A DNA stretch of 64,000 nt from Adiantum capillus-veneris (GCA_014529385.2 CM043944.1:46480768-46544767); one strand, 5' to 3'; positions 30,725 through 43,980 are shown, counted from the stretch's first letter. The notes: generated by a model from the letters alone, not told the origin. Numbers and translations: made by a program.

Positions 30725-33700
30725 AGCAAGTCCATTCAGACATTCTTTATTACTTAGAGAAAATTACAAAAGTGCAATAGAGTTTTCTAGTGTTGAAAAC
30801 TAATCCCACAACTAAACTTAAATCCAATGATGACTAATTTCATAAAACCAAAATTGGAGCAAATTTCAAGGTTGCCTCTTGCCTATCTGTGTGAGCATCT
30901 ACTTCTTTCAATGATCTCAAGCCAATGTCTATGCGCTTGCTCTCGTCACCATGAAGATCATTGTCATCAAAGTCCTTTGTGATTGACACAATGCTCACTT
31001 GATCACTGCATAGAGGATCATGAGCCCTAGACCCTCTTCCTTTTCTTTGAGAGACTCTCCTAATTGCAGGACTACACCAAAGATTTCAAAAAAATAAACA
31101 ACTCCTTCAATCACTAAGGACAATAATATAATCAATACACTCATTGTAATAAAACACTCATTCTACGTTGAAAGCCAAGCATGAGGTAAAGTCTAGCTAT
31201 GAAGCCGTGATAACAAAATAATAACATTCATCACATTAAAGAGAGAAATCTATTCAATGGAACAAAAAGATGTCCCAATCCCTTCAATCATGGAACAAAA
31301 AGAGCCCCCGGCTTGCCGCAATTATGGAACCAATCCACGTCAACGTGGGACTATTATGGTAGGGCTATCGACGTTTGCAACAAGCCGAAGGCATCTATGT
31401 CTACTACTCTAGCATTGTCCACCTGTATTATCTACTTGGAATGCATTTCCATATATAGTCTCCAAAATTCTTCCAAGGACACTTTCCCAACCTATCAACT
31501 GACTCCCAAGTGCATACAACATAGTGATCTATACCATTAGCGTATGGCTCTAGCATTCACCCTCCTATAGGTAGTAGTTCATCAAAATGTAAAAAGGTGT
31601 CTAAGAGTAGTAGGTGATCAACCCCAACCAAGGGCCTAAGCATTAATGAGAAAAACGTAATCAATTAGTACTTAATAGTACCTAGCATTCCAGAGCTTTC
31701 CTTGTCGTTTGCAGACAAGTTGAATAAAAGAAGTTTATAAGAGCCCTGTCTCGTCCAACACTTTTGCAGGAGCTATGGGGGTTGGAGCCACTAAAGCATT
31801 GTGGTCCCATGGATTTCATGCAATGGTTACAGGGGCTTCTTGAAGCACTACAACTCGCATAAAACTTGCAAAAATAGGCAAAACTTCTAACGCTCCACAG
31901 TGCTTGGCAAAAGATGTTGAAAAATTGGCTATATTTGAGTGTCTTTAGCATCTCGAGCCTCTTTAATTACAGAGATGGCTTGCATGTCTTGCAACCAGTG
32001 TTCAGAAAAATTGTGTCTCAGCTTAATGTCGTGCCATTTTCAATTTTAGAAATGCCGGTTGAGGGCAAGGAAAAGGATAAATTCCACCTCAAAATAGAGA
32101 AAAATACTCTAAAAGTCCAAATAATAGCTTTATTCTTTTTTCAATTTTCTCTTGAAAAATCCAACGAAAGGAATTTTGTATGTTTCAGAAAACCATTTTT
32201 CCCGAACATTGTCTGCAACCTTGTGGTGGGACTTGGCTCTATGATTACTGATTTTGTGAGCTTCGATATCATCCTAACGGATTTTTTCTTAAAAAATTAC
32301 CATAGTTGCATGCTACAAAAGCTCCCTGGTCTACTGCTGCAACCATTCCGCACCGGCGTGGACTGTTTACAATAGTAGACCAAGGAACTGCAGAGAAAGG
32401 GGTCCATGCAACGATTTGCAGAGGGACCACGGAAGCATGCATTAGTCATTATCCTCTTGTGCCTCAAGGTGGTTGCAACAACCGCGACACTACAACGATG
32501 ATGACGACGCCAAGCTTGCATCGACGGGTTGGTGGCCAAATGAGGGCGAAGGTGCTTGAGAAACACGTTGTGGCTTGCCCTACTGTTTTCAGCAGCACAC
32601 ATTTGTGCGCCTCCTGCTCTTAGTAGCTGCCCATGAAAGCGCTACCACATGCGACCTCTCTAGAGCCTCATCTACGCCATCTGTTTGCTAGTGGCTACTC
32701 TGCCACCTACGACCTCTCGAATGCAGTACCTTGCGAGATTCCGCTTACTAAGCCTTTTTCACAATGTGTCTAACCTATTGTGGCAAAGATATATATCGGC
32801 CATATAAGCATGAGAAAAACCTGCTCGAACCAGTCCTCGTCGGCGCGGATCGATTTTGACAGGTTTCAGGAGGGAACAGCCCGCAACGAAGTCTAGCTGG
32901 AGAGTGGTCGGTAGCGAAGTCTATAAGCTAGAGGGCGGTAGTCTCTGCTTGCACACTTGGCTGCGAGGGAGCTTCATAGAGTAGAAGAGATGAGCATAGC
33001 TAATTATTTAAGCTGCACTGAGCTGGGATAGTCTCAATGGGGCCCAGATGATCCGGGCATTTAGATAATTGTTAAGAGCTTGGGAAAGTAGGTGAAGAAT
33101 ATGGGTGCCAGGCTGGGGGAAATTGCCTCGCTTCTATATCGAGCCCATGGTCATGGTAGAGGCTTCAAATTGTCTCGCCTCTAACTACGCTCTTTCCCCT
33201 CATTCTTCACCCTTCCTCCTCCTAGCCCTCCACTCCTCCCACCTTTTCGTTCTCCACCCTCTCTCTCCACATCAAGGTTTTGGAGTAGTGTTGGATATGA
33301 TTTTTCAAAGACAATGAGTGGAATAGGGTTGCACTGTTGATTTTAGAGGGCATCCAAACGACAGGCTAGCCATCAAAAAAGTAGTTTTGGTAGCCATATG
33401 GAAAGGCGTTCTTATTACATCCATCGATCTTGAGTCAATGCTCAAACTCAAGTGTAAGAGTAGATATCCCTACTTGAATAATGTTATTTTCCCTAGTCAA
33501 CTAGGTATTGGCCAATAACCTCGTGTTTTCAAGATGTCTACAATGGGCCATGGAACAGGGGTGGACTTGGCTAACCATACGCGTCTTGGAGGAAACATGC
33601 ATTATATGTGAGTGCATTTTGAGCATGTGCATCGAGTGGAAGGACGGCTAACTATGTCAACCCATGTTTATGATCCTTACATTTGAGAGCTTTTAACTTT

Positions 33701-33949
33701 GCCTAAGTGTGAGTTTATAGTGGAGAATACACATGCTCAGATCAGTTTGAATATGCTTAACACGATAGTCATAGACTTGGTAGGTACTTGAGTGGCCTCA
33801 TAGACTTGCTGAAAGTTTGTTAGTTCTAACTTTTTTTGGTATTTTTGGTGCATTTATAATCAATTGCTTTATATGTACTTGCTGACTTGGGATTTTGTTA
33901 GGGCCTCAACATGTAAGGTGGTTTGAGATTTTGAAGCCTCCATTGCTTT
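30725..33949. other. Unassigned, 3.2 kb
   Basis: No protein domain recognised on either strand. The longest frame, 31,914-32,375 (plus), is Phe/Leu-rich with no motif. Likely decayed repeats. Confidence 0.4.
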
Positions 33950-34380
33950 GTGGTAATTTTAGATGTACGGCCCTTTTGTGAAGAGGTGTTGGTCGAATGT
34001 TATTTTCTTCAATATACCTTGCGCTTGCATCAATTGCTCAAGGGTGCTACTCATATTTGCTTGGAAATTGGCTTCGCTCGGTTTTCTTTGCTCGTTGATT
34101 GGAAAGCCTCCGATATGGGTGCATGTAGATCGACTGAGCGAGCCAGTGAGCATAGGTTGAGAGAGTCTCTCACAAGTTTTCTTGTATATACTAGTAGTTT
34201 AGCTAGTGGGATCCACTTATCAACACATTCACCTTTAAGTGGGAGGTTATTGGGGTAAAGGCGTGTATGCTTTGCCGGGTCACCTAGACTATGGACGCCC
34301 GCCCACTACTCACCTTATTCTTGTACATATACCAAGAATAAGGAGTAGCTCATTTGAGTCTTGTTCCACCCACATCGTGT

Positions 34381-34381
<1 letters not shown>

Positions 34382-34431
<50 letters not shown>
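34382..34431. repeat. Microsatellite (CT)25
   Basis: CT tract on the sense strand of LTR copy 1; copy 3 has only a short CT-rich segment in the same place. Confidence 0.97.
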
Positions 34432-34434
<3 letters not shown>

Positions 34435-34551
34435 CCCTTGTTTTTGCTCTCCGCACACGCATCGCATACACGCAATTCAACTGACTGACACTAGCATGAT
34501 GTGTAGTGGAGTTTTGCAGACCATACAGAGTAGTCTACAAGATTTACATGT

Positions 34552-34595
34552 AGGCTCTAGCATGGATATGCATGCTTGCCTATGCCTAGAGCCGA
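34552..34595 (+). repeat. Third GGCTCTAG...CTAGAGCC unit
   Basis: GGCTCTAG and CTAGAGCC arms, 28 bp apart, close in sequence to the pair at 30.6 kb. Confidence 0.6.
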
Positions 34596-35459
34596 TACGC
34601 CTGCGTGTATATTGATTGAGCGAGCCAATGGGCATAGATTGAGGGAGTCTCTCACTTGTTTTCTGGTACATACTAGTGGTTTAGCTTGTAGGACCCACTT
34701 ATCGGCACATTCACCTTTAAGTGGGAGATTGTTTGGGTAAAGGCATCTATGCCTTGCTAGAATGCCCAGGCTATGGGTGCTCGCCCACTACTCACTTTAT
34801 TCTTGTACATATACAAAGAATAAGAAGTAGCTCATTTGAGTCTTTGTCCACCCACCCATAGATTGTTGGGGTAAAGGCATCAATGCCTTGCCCAACAACC
34901 CAGGCTATGGGCACCCGCCCACTACTCACCTTATTCTTGTACATATACCAAGAATAAAGAGTAGCTCATTTGAGTCTTGCTCCACGCACACACTGTCTAC
35001 TCTCTCCCTCTCCCCTTCTTGCACGCACACATTGCATCGCATCCACACCATGCACGTACACACACACACACAGACACACACACACTTTTTGAGATCATAC
35101 TAGCCTTATCTATTCTTTTAATCATATAGAACAATAAGGAGTAGTGAGGTATTGCAATCCTCACTGGGAGCTCCACCAACACCGTGTGTCTGGTCTTCTT
35201 CTCCCTCTCACTTTGCACGAACCGTGCACTCTTTACATAATGCTTTTCTTGCTAGCTTATAGAAATTATATGGTATTCCTAATGGCTTCAAAAGAAATAT
35301 ATTCACTACCTATATAGTGCACGTTGAAAGGAGAATAAAGGAGAAAAGAAACACAAATATACCAATGTGAAGTTGACCACCTCTTTATGTGGACACAAAA
35401 AATCTTTGACTTTCCACCTTCATCTTTGACTTTCCACCTTCATCTGTCTTTTTATTTCC

Positions 35460-35600
35460 TAAGCTAACCCTTTACTCATACACTTAATATGTTTTGAAAG
35501 ATTTTTTATTTTTCTGAGATTGGGGAGACCTAATTGAAGCCATATAAAGAAACTCCTCCTACATGGCCAATTTACAAAGATCCTGTAGTTAAGTTTAAGA
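35460..35600 (-). repeat. Dispersed repeat, copy 1
   Basis: About 130 bp resembling 60,765-60,870. On the minus strand both read QLGLPN followed by Lys-rich residues. No known element assigned. Confidence 0.5.
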
Positions 35601-36235
35601 ACTACACTTTTGATGATGCAAAATGGATGATGGAGCCTCAACTTAAAGACTCTCTCTCGCTGGTTGAAGATTGTAACCATATCGCGGGACACACAGGTTG
35701 GGTAACGCACATGACATTGATGCATAAACATGTTTAATGAAGGCTATGTTGATAAGTGAATTGATTATCAGGATCATCTGCTATGCTACTCTATACATAA
35801 GTGGTGATTTAAAAAATGACGTTTTCAAATTGATACCAATTCATATGGGGTCGTTAATTTGCAAGCTTATTTTCAATTGCTTTATGTTAATTTGCAATAA
35901 ACAATTCTCTTGCACAATCTCACACTCATTCAACTTGGAAAATTTAAGAACACTAACTCATTTCTCCAAGGTCACCTCAAAGAGCTAGATAGCGTAGGTT
36001 TGAAATGCAATCAAGCCATCAAAGAGTTATTGTTTTAATTGTAAACCTTTTCTTTTGATGAAGATATTTTCTTTTGATTTGGAAAGGTTTCATGCGAGAC
36101 TTGTGTTGTTGTTGCTATATAGCCCTAAAAAAAGGAAATAAAAACAGTTCAGGCAAAATTATTTGTTTGAGAAGGGCTCGCATACTGATATACATACTTC
36201 AAAATAACAACGTATAGTTTGTTTGAGATACCATT

Positions 36236-37113
36236 TGTTGGCAAAGGGGCCAGACGAGCGCCTTCCTAGTGGACCCCTTCATCATGAGCCCTAGAATTTT
36301 GATATCCCATCATTATTTTTTTGGAAAAACTTTGTAATTATATGAGAGTCTTTGATTGTAGTCAGATATTTCCTAAGCCAGTTATGCCAATTCTGAGTTG
36401 TAAAGTCTGTAAATGAGTATGAGCCTTGTAAAGTCGGTCACTGGTCAAGAAATCCCTAGATATAAAGCTCATTCTTTGTAAGTGGGAATGTACACGCATT
36501 ATCATTATCAAAAGGTTTTATGTGTTTTGGAACGTACAACTAAGAGCGGCTACTCTCATGCACTTTGCAATCAATCTATCTTGAGCTTTGCATTGTGTTC
36601 CTTGTCTATTGTTTTTTAATTTAAGTGTAATCATTATCAATTCTGTTGTGGTTGATGACTACGTGTTAGCGAGCTAAGCCGACTGTTTTGAGTGCTTTAA
36701 TGGTTGTTTTTTGACATTTGACCATAGGAGAGTGTTCCTAAACCATAGGGCTACCTTTATGGTGTGTTCTGTTGTAGTTTTCAAGACCTTGATCATGACG
36801 GATCGTGATTTTGGTACCTCATTGAATTGCTATCAAACTTGGTAGGATAGTACCCCTAGGTGTCTTACATTTGGACTTCGTTTGAGTGCCAAAATGGCAT
36901 GACGACTAAGTGCGATGACATAGGACATAGGCAGTTTGCTAGAGAGTGATGATTTGCTCATGTGAGAGATGGATTCGTTCTATAGGTTCACTTCTTGAGG
37001 TTGACACTCTCAAAGAGTCTCTGTGCCTCATCCGAGTTACTTCCCTGAGTATTGACATTATGTTAGTGCCAGATAGCCATGATACAAACGTCTGTCGTGG
37101 CAACCCGCTAACA
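36236..37113 (+). repeat. Gypsy-type 5' LTR, 878 bp
   Basis: Starts TGTTGGC and ends GCTAACA (inverted TGTTAGC). A TATAAAG box lies near 36,458. One base after the end is a primer binding site, which identifies this as a 5' LTR. Confidence 0.7.
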
Positions 37114-37114
37114 G

Positions 37115-37131
37115 TGGCGCCGTTGTTGGGG
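37115..37131 (+). promoter_or_regulatory. Primer binding site of gypsy element
   Basis: TGGCGCCGTTGTTGGGG; Athila/Tat-type plant gypsy elements carry TGGCGCCGTTGCCGGGGA here. Confidence 0.75.
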
Positions 37132-38484
37132 ATAGCGATCTCAGGTGGTGAGTGGCCTAGTCATAGCTTTTACTTTAGAGACTTTTGATTTTGATTTCCA
37201 TCATATTTACACTTTAGTAGTCAGGCAACTAGCCACGGATTTTAGTGCTTGGTAGAGGCTAGAAGTCAGGGACTTGCTAGGTCTATTCTTGAGAGGTATT
37301 GGGAGTTATGAGGAAGATACAAAAGCATTTTAGTTTGCATTTTCTTCGATGCTTTGAAAGTACTGTTCCATCATCCATTTTTCTTTCAATTTTGCACCAT
37401 TCGTTGGTTTTTATTCATAGGAATCATTTCAGTACTTAGGAATAGGTTAGCTAACATCTACAACCATCAAATTGGCAAAAAAGGAAAAAAATTGTCGAAT
37501 CCATATTTTGGTAGCCGAGACCATAAACTTTGAAATTTTGAAAATTTGATGGTCAGAATCCCAAAGGTGACACAAACCCAAAAATAAGTGCAAAAAGGGC
37601 TAAACCAAGTAAGAGAGAGTTGATCTCAAAAGTTTCAAGCCAATTGGTGCAGGAACATGGATCACGATCCATGACTCCCTAAGATATTTTGGGCAGAAAT
37701 TGATACCAAAGGGTCCTGTGAGGTTCTCGATCAATGGATATATACTTTTGGTGAAAAATTGCACAAGAAACTAATTCAAATAAAAAAATTGAGAAAAACC
37801 TTCAAAATCCAACCTCTACGAAGTGTAGGCATATAGTTGATCAAATTTCATATTCAAAAATGGTCAAACATGGGTCGTGATCCATGACCCCCTTGACCAT
37901 CTAGAGCTGAGATTTTAGCCATGAGTAGCTGACAACATTTAGGGAAACTTTTGTAAAGAGCACCAACAAAAAACAACAAAAAGTTGACCAAATCACTTAA
38001 AGACTAGTTGCTAGTCAAAAATTGCAAGCCAGATACAAAAATTTACTTTTGATTAAGAGATTTTTTGTGAATAGACTCCTTATACTACAGGTAATGACTA
38101 AGCCAAGTTTGGGGTTCATATTTGATGGAACATGGACCGTGGGATGGGAATTGAGGGAGCTTTCGGAATGAGCTTTTTTTTAAGCCTTTCACTACATGGG
38201 TGCTTCCAGGAAAAAAGCATTTCACGCACCGGTTAGAGAGAGCTTTTGGAAGGATCTTTTTTTATTTAAAAAAAAAAGATTCCAAAAGAACTTTGAAACT
38301 AAGATGCACATTTTTAAAAGTACACTTTGGATGTAGTAGAACAATGATAAGACACAAGGCACCATCATATACTGAATTTCTCAAAAAAGAATTACAATAT
38401 CAAATGAACAGTTACAGTTCATGCGACACAATTACATGGCAAGGCTAAGATTATAATTCGATACAACTCAACTACAATCCTTTT
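37132..38484 (+). other. Internal region of the LTR element, non-coding
   Basis: About 1 kb after the primer site shows no gag or pol. Two similar phrases with ACGATCCATGAC / GTGATCCATGACC occur at about 37,663 and 37,880. No 3' LTR copy found; the element is truncated or non-autonomous. Confidence 0.45.
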
Positions 38485-41410
38485 TTATGTGGTACGATGA
38501 CAATTGAATACACGTAGCAAATCCTCATTTGTTAGCTTGCTTTGATGGATAAACATATTGTGGTTTGACTCCAAGCCAAAGTAGCAAAGGAAGATGAAGT
38601 AAATATGTTTGTAGGCCATGTACGGTTTGCTTTGTGCTAATTGTTCTACAAAGTCTCCACATGTACACATTGGGCTACTTGCAATACGAACTTCATACCT
38701 CTCGCCCCGAACTTGTGAAGAAGATGTTTCCACCATGAATTTATCATGCATTCTTGTCTTCACGATAGTGTGATGCACAATCTGCACCTACATGGTAATC
38801 GCCAATTCAATTCTCTTGGAGGCTTGAATTGACACTCCTTGTCGATAACGCACATTGTTGGTTTCCTTAATTGCAGCCTTCTGTATCATGTAGCCTCATG
38901 TTTTCAATTCCTACAACTTTGAAGAAGTCAAGCTTGTTTCCTTTTCCACTAGCCATATACTAGAGATACTAGCAGGGCATTGAGTGATTGTGTTACAGAC
39001 CTGCCATGTGTGATCCACACTATCATTGCAGAACCACATGAATTGTGCCTTTGAGCCGCTACCATGAGCACTATCATCCCTTCCTTCCCACGTCCGAATA
39101 CCCCAAAAGGATGGTGCAACAGCACTTGCACCCGTGGTCTTTATATTCTTTTTGCATTTACCAACTCTAGATCCCAACCACCCTTGACATTGAAGCCTAG
39201 TTCCCTTTGGTATACGGCAAATTGCCCACATTGTCTATAGAATGTTTGTCTGCTCAACCACCAATCCACCCTCGTGATCCCCACCTACATGATCTCCCTC
39301 TTTGGTGGTTGCTTGAAGACGTCTATGATTTAGCGTGATGTTTTTTGTGAGATACTTAGGTCAATGTGAGGCAATCTCCTCCTCATAGCTTACCTTCCAA
39401 ACGTATTTCCACTTTCTGGCCACTGTAATATTATCCCCCTCCACTTTTTGGTTGTTGATAGAGTGGTGTACCTCCGAGATCATCCTCAATTTCTCTTGCA
39501 ATAGCACCTGGGCTTGGTGCTTGGCCTTGTTGTGCCCGACGAGCAAGTTTTTCTACAAGGTCCAGCCCCATGATATCTACCCTCCAAGAAAAGGAAGCAT
39601 CCTCACACTTTGAAGCAAGGCGTTTGACAAGTCAGACACACATGCATCGTACAAGCTCAACATTTCTTTGTTGCCCTTGCTTGTAAGCCAACTCGTGTGC
39701 TTTGTTTCAGTATGGTTAATAGTCGGTACGTATGTCAAATCGTCCATTTCTTGCAACACATCTTATTTAAAGATAACATATCAACACCAGAATAAAATCC
39801 ACCCTCATCTATCGTTTGTTATTCTTTACCCCAACAAAGTGTTTTCTCTAGCCAAGGTACTGCACATGCCACCAACTCAGTCAATAGTCCGTTTGTGATA
39901 AGTTACAGTCAGACAAATTTTTGGAAGCCCACTAAGGTCGTATGTTTTGGTACAAGCTGATTGGCTCTTCTTCTCTTCTTGCACAATGCCATAATTCATA
40001 CATACCCTTGTGCTCATATAGGAAACTCTTATGGATGTACTGCACGGTGTGAATGTGCAAGCTCTTCTCCCAATGAAACAAGCAGGAGTGCTTTCTTCCT
40101 TCCATAACGTTGTCAAGACCTCCATTGAATACAACTCAAATAGCTTTTCCAATTTGCCCCCGCTCATCTGCCATGAATCCTCTAAAATCACAAGGAAGAT
40201 GTCCATTGTCCAACAACACTGCATTCATCATTTCTCAAAAACATGATTTGTGCGTGCATACCTTTTTTCATCTTGCAGATGAAAATTGTTTGCATCTCTT
40301 GAATCTTGCAAAGATAAAAGAACTGCCAGAAAATAACGAAGAGAGAGTTAGATGATGTCCCCATTGGGCTTACGTGGGATCGTAGACATGTGCTGCTATT
40401 GTTGTCCACCCCACTACTCTACGCACGTGATCAAAGCAAAACCAGCTTCTTCGTAAGTCCCCATTCCCATCTTGTCGCATTCTATTTACGAGATCGACTC
40501 TAGATCCAGGTCCATTGATCGACATTTTGAATACGTGACATCTTTTGCCACGTTCTACAGATTGTCCTGGAAACAACATGCCATGGAAAAACATATACCC
40601 ACAAGTGTTCTTCGGCCTAAGCAATTGAGACTCTGTGCCGACTCTAATCCGTGCAGTAGTTGCTTCTCTCATCAAATATTTAAACTTGAGATGAATAGCA
40701 GAAACATGGATGTTAGCCTTAAGATTCTGTAACACAATAGGAGTCAAGAAGCCAAAATAACACCTTTGGGTATGGATCAATGGCCGCATTCCTCCAGTAT
40801 AGAGAGAATCTCATTGCTATTTAGTCGTTCCCCATTTTCTTGAACAACTACTCCCATTACCATCTGCTTTGCAATATTCAATTGCAAATGCCTAGGTCTA
40901 CTTGTGGGAGAGTTGGACACCACTCGAGACACAAGCTTTCTTGTTCGCTGTATTGTCGATCGCAAAACTCCCTTTGCGATAGGGTGGTTGTAGAGTATAC
41001 TATGGATGAACAACCGGGTCCAGTTTTCCTTAGCGAGCAAGTAATAGACGGTGGAAGAACACTACCACAACAAAACTGAACTTTGACCACAATGAAAACA
41101 CCTTAGAGTTCTATTTTTAGAACTCAACATACCAACAGACACGAGTGATATATTCAACTTTCCTATCCAAGAAGTCTCGGTTGGCTGTCCGTTTATTGCT
41201 CTGATTGAGCACAAATAATTTTTGCAGGTAAGATGTCCGCCACATTTACTTCCTTGACTATTTCTGGATATTTCATTCTAGAATGAAAAAGTTTAACCCA
41301 ACAATGGCCGTCATACTTTTGATCCATCCTCGACATTTTGAGAACACTGTTCGACACAGGGCAGCTCAAAAACACAATCTCCATTGTATACCTGGGGAAC
41401 CTCAACAACC
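38485..41410 (-). pseudogene. Decayed ORF ending in a SWIM zinc finger
   Basis: Minus strand, frames joined by shifts and stops: about 41,408 (VYNGDCVFELP-like), 41,040-40,800, 40,789-40,370, 40,224-39,880, 39,759-39,361 and 39,231-38,485. The end reads VRIASSPMCTCGDF...YMAYKHIYFIFLCYFGL: a SWIM finger (CxC ... CxH) with the third Cys changed to Tyr. SWIM fingers occur in MULE-type transposases and in some host proteins; I see no transposase DDE core, so the class is open. Reading order and decay over 3 kb support one old gene. Confidence 0.5.
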
Positions 41411-41871
41411 TTCTTCTTAACCAAACACCTAGAAATCATTCGTCTCAACTTGGGGTACTTGTGGCTATTTAGCACAATCTGCTCCATTGTACTCAGTGTT
41501 TTCTACACCTAGCTTCAACTCAAAGATATGTTTTCGTATTTCTTCTTATTTTCTATCCAAACATCTTATATCTATCATGGCACACAGAAATTGGATCTTG
41601 AAGGTTTTTGTTTGAGGTTTGAGCAGCAAAACATTCTTTTTCATCAAAGGAGCTATCAGATACCTCCACCATGGCCACAATTTACCTTGAGGACATATCC
41701 ACATCTAGGTTGTTTTTTGCCGCCATGTTTGTAACCAAAAGAACTCTTGTTGCAGACAAGGTTAAATCCAATATAATTTGAAATTGATCCTTTAATGTCA
41801 CAACATCTTTCAACTGAGTCTGCATGTTGCCATTAGAGTTGGAAATGATGGCAAACATCTCACTATTACTA

Positions 41872-41889
41872 CCCCCCCCCCCCCCCCCC
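41872..41889. repeat. Poly-C tract, 18 bp
   Basis: Pure C run. Confidence 0.98.
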
Positions 41890-42219
41890 AATCTCCGGAT
41901 TGTCCATGACAAATCTTGCAGGGCATTCAAGCAACAAGGGTTCAAGACAAATAGTGTTCAAGAACAAAATCATTTTGCACGATGAAGAGGAAGCCATTGA
42001 TAGAAGAATTTCTCAAGAGAATGGCCATATATAATTTGTTTGACACCCAGACACCCACTGCTATATTTATAAACAATCCACACACCACAATCCAAACAAT
42101 GGAGTATTCTTAATCTTAACCTATCTATTGAACATCCATCTCTCCTTATATCTCTCATTTCCACACCCTCTCCATGCTCCTTTCTCTCTCCAAGTCTATA
42201 TTTTTCACTCTCTAATTGT

Positions 42220-42238
42220 CCCCCCCCCCCCCCCCCCC
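42220..42238. repeat. Poly-C tract, 19 bp
   Basis: Pure C run within a CT-rich stretch. Confidence 0.98.
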
Positions 42239-42314
42239 TTTTCTGTCTCTCAAACTTCCTTTGATTGTCTTCCTCCATGTAAGTATCCATTTAGCTCTCT
42301 CACTCTCTAGTTGT

Positions 42315-42405
42315 CTCTCTCTGTTAGGAAATAAGACGTAGCTAAATAGATAATTGAGTAGATTACTTAATGGAGAGAGACAGATTTATATACACGAGAT
42401 TATAG

Positions 42406-42462
<57 letters not shown>

Positions 42463-42760
42463 CACGATATACGTGGTTCACCCAATGTGGGCTACGTCCA
42501 CGGGAAAGCAGCCACTCAATGGCTTTAGTACTTCAAAACAAGAAGTAGTTTACAAAGGGATTATAGCCTTAATGGAGCTCCCGCCTTGCTTCACTCTCAC
42601 CACCTCACACTCACCTTGTTGCATCAACTTCACACTATGAAATGTGTGTAGAAATGGCCTCCTTTTATAGGCCAAAAGGGCTGCCCTCTCTTATGAGAGA
42701 CAACCATGTGTAGCCGCCCTTGTGCGAATAAGTCCAAATCTCCTAGGGACTCCATTTATT
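42315..42760 (-). repeat. LTR-like repeat, copy 1 (copia type)
   Basis: On the minus strand: CCTATAAAAGGAGGCC (TATA box, about 42,672-42,657), then a transcribed-like part, GGGTGAACCACGT (about 42,483), then a 50-bp CT tract, ending near CCTAACA (42,322). It shares this order and much sequence with 51,650-52,060. Exact borders unknown. Confidence 0.6.
42409..42458. repeat. Microsatellite (AG)25
   Basis: CT on the LTR sense (minus) strand. Confidence 0.98.
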
Positions 42761-42959
42761 CTACATACGGATCATCAAAGCCTAATACTTCATGACCCAA
42801 GCAAAGCTTTCTGACAAACAAATGAGGTGGGAATTTTTTTTTTCCCAATTCAATTTTCATATTGCTCACAGTGTAGGCAAGCACAACCAAGTGGCCAATG
42901 CACTTTCGTGACGGCCAAGGGTAAATGCTGTAACAATAGCAACTCACAATGATCTATCT

Positions 42960-43980
42960 TCTATGATAGATGCGTATGCTACTAATCTAGATTTTGAAGA
43001 TGTAATTTTTTCCCTTGCGTTAGGGAAGAAAGAAGAACCGTTTACCTTGCAAGATGGTTATCTTCTCTACGACAATAGGCTATGTGTTACTCTCTCACTT
43101 TGGGAGAAAGTAATGTATGAATCTCATGCTCCTCCTGATGCGGGGCATAGAGGGATTCAATTTACTCTACGAGGAGTAGAAATATACTTCTATTGGCCTA
43201 CCATGAAAGTAAACATACAAGACAAATGCGTGATATGCCAAACAACAAAATATGATCAAGGGAAGCAACCTGGATTACTCTAGCCATCACCAATCCCTGA
43301 TTCACCATGGGAGAGCATATCCATGGATTTTATCTTTGGATTACCCAAGTTTATCCATGGGAATACAAGAATATGGACTATAGTTGACAAGTTCAACAAA
43401 CAAGCTTATTTCATACAGGCACATTAAATGGCAACCCTCTTCATAACACAAAATTTCAAGTAACATGGCTTGCCTATATCCATTGTGTTAGATAGAGATC
43501 CTCGAATGACCAGTAATTTTTGGAAGGGTCTCTTTGAAAATCTAGGTATAGATTAAATTTCTCTTCGATCTATCACCCACAAATAGATGGCCAAAGTGAA
43601 ATAGCTAACTCCACGATTCTTGATCTACTAAAATCCTATGTTACAAAAGTAGATCAATGTTCTAAATGGGAGAAGTACCTACCTCTTGTAGACTATGTGT
43701 ACAACAACATTGTACATACTTCTACAGGAAAAGCACCATTTGAGGGCATAGAGGGAAGATCCCAAAGCCCTTTGCTACTCAAAGTACATAGGAAGATCTT
43801 TGCTACTGATGCATATAGCCGAGACTTAAAGAAATCTTTTCAAAATATTAAAGAAGTTATCTTTATCTCTTGGTAAAAGCAAAAGGCTGCTGCTAATAAG
43901 CACAGAAGATCCTTGACCTTCAATCAAGATGATTGGGTGTGAAGAAGAATAAAATGGTTCACTTTCGTTGATGCGTGTTG
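42960..43980 (+). pseudogene. Ty3/gypsy integrase region
   Basis: Plus strand: ESHAPPDAGHRGIQFTLRGV...FYWPTMKVNIQ-DKCVICQ (43,118-43,240) is the HHCC zinc domain of integrase. Next PWESISMDFIFGLPK (43,300), WTIVDKFNKQAYFI and [20 protein letters not shown] (43,488-43,545). A frameshift near 43,555 leads to remnants of SxYHPQxDGQ-type sequence and the C-terminal part to 43,980. Stops begin at 43,281. The upstream frame (LDFEDVIFSLALGKKEEPF) is the RNase H/integrase spacer. Confidence 0.8.

Larger units (their letters stand above)
34130..35200 (+). repeat. Array of three copia LTR-like copies
   Basis: LTR starts follow the polypurine-like AAGTGGGAG: copy 1 at about 34,247, copy 2 at 34,730 and copy 3 at 34,864 (TGTTGGGGTAAAGGC and variants). 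Each contains a run of CGCCCACTACTCAC and CTTATTCTTGTACATATA. Copies 1 and 2 also carry about 110 bp of the upstream element end (GAGCGAGCC... with GAGAGTCTCTCAC); copy 3 follows copy 2 directly. They probably derive from the copia family whose RNase H is at 30 kb. Confidence 0.65.

Noticed and set aside
31914-32375. 153-codon plus frame as a gene
   Set aside because: Phe/Lys-rich, AT-biased, no motif and no splice or regulatory context.
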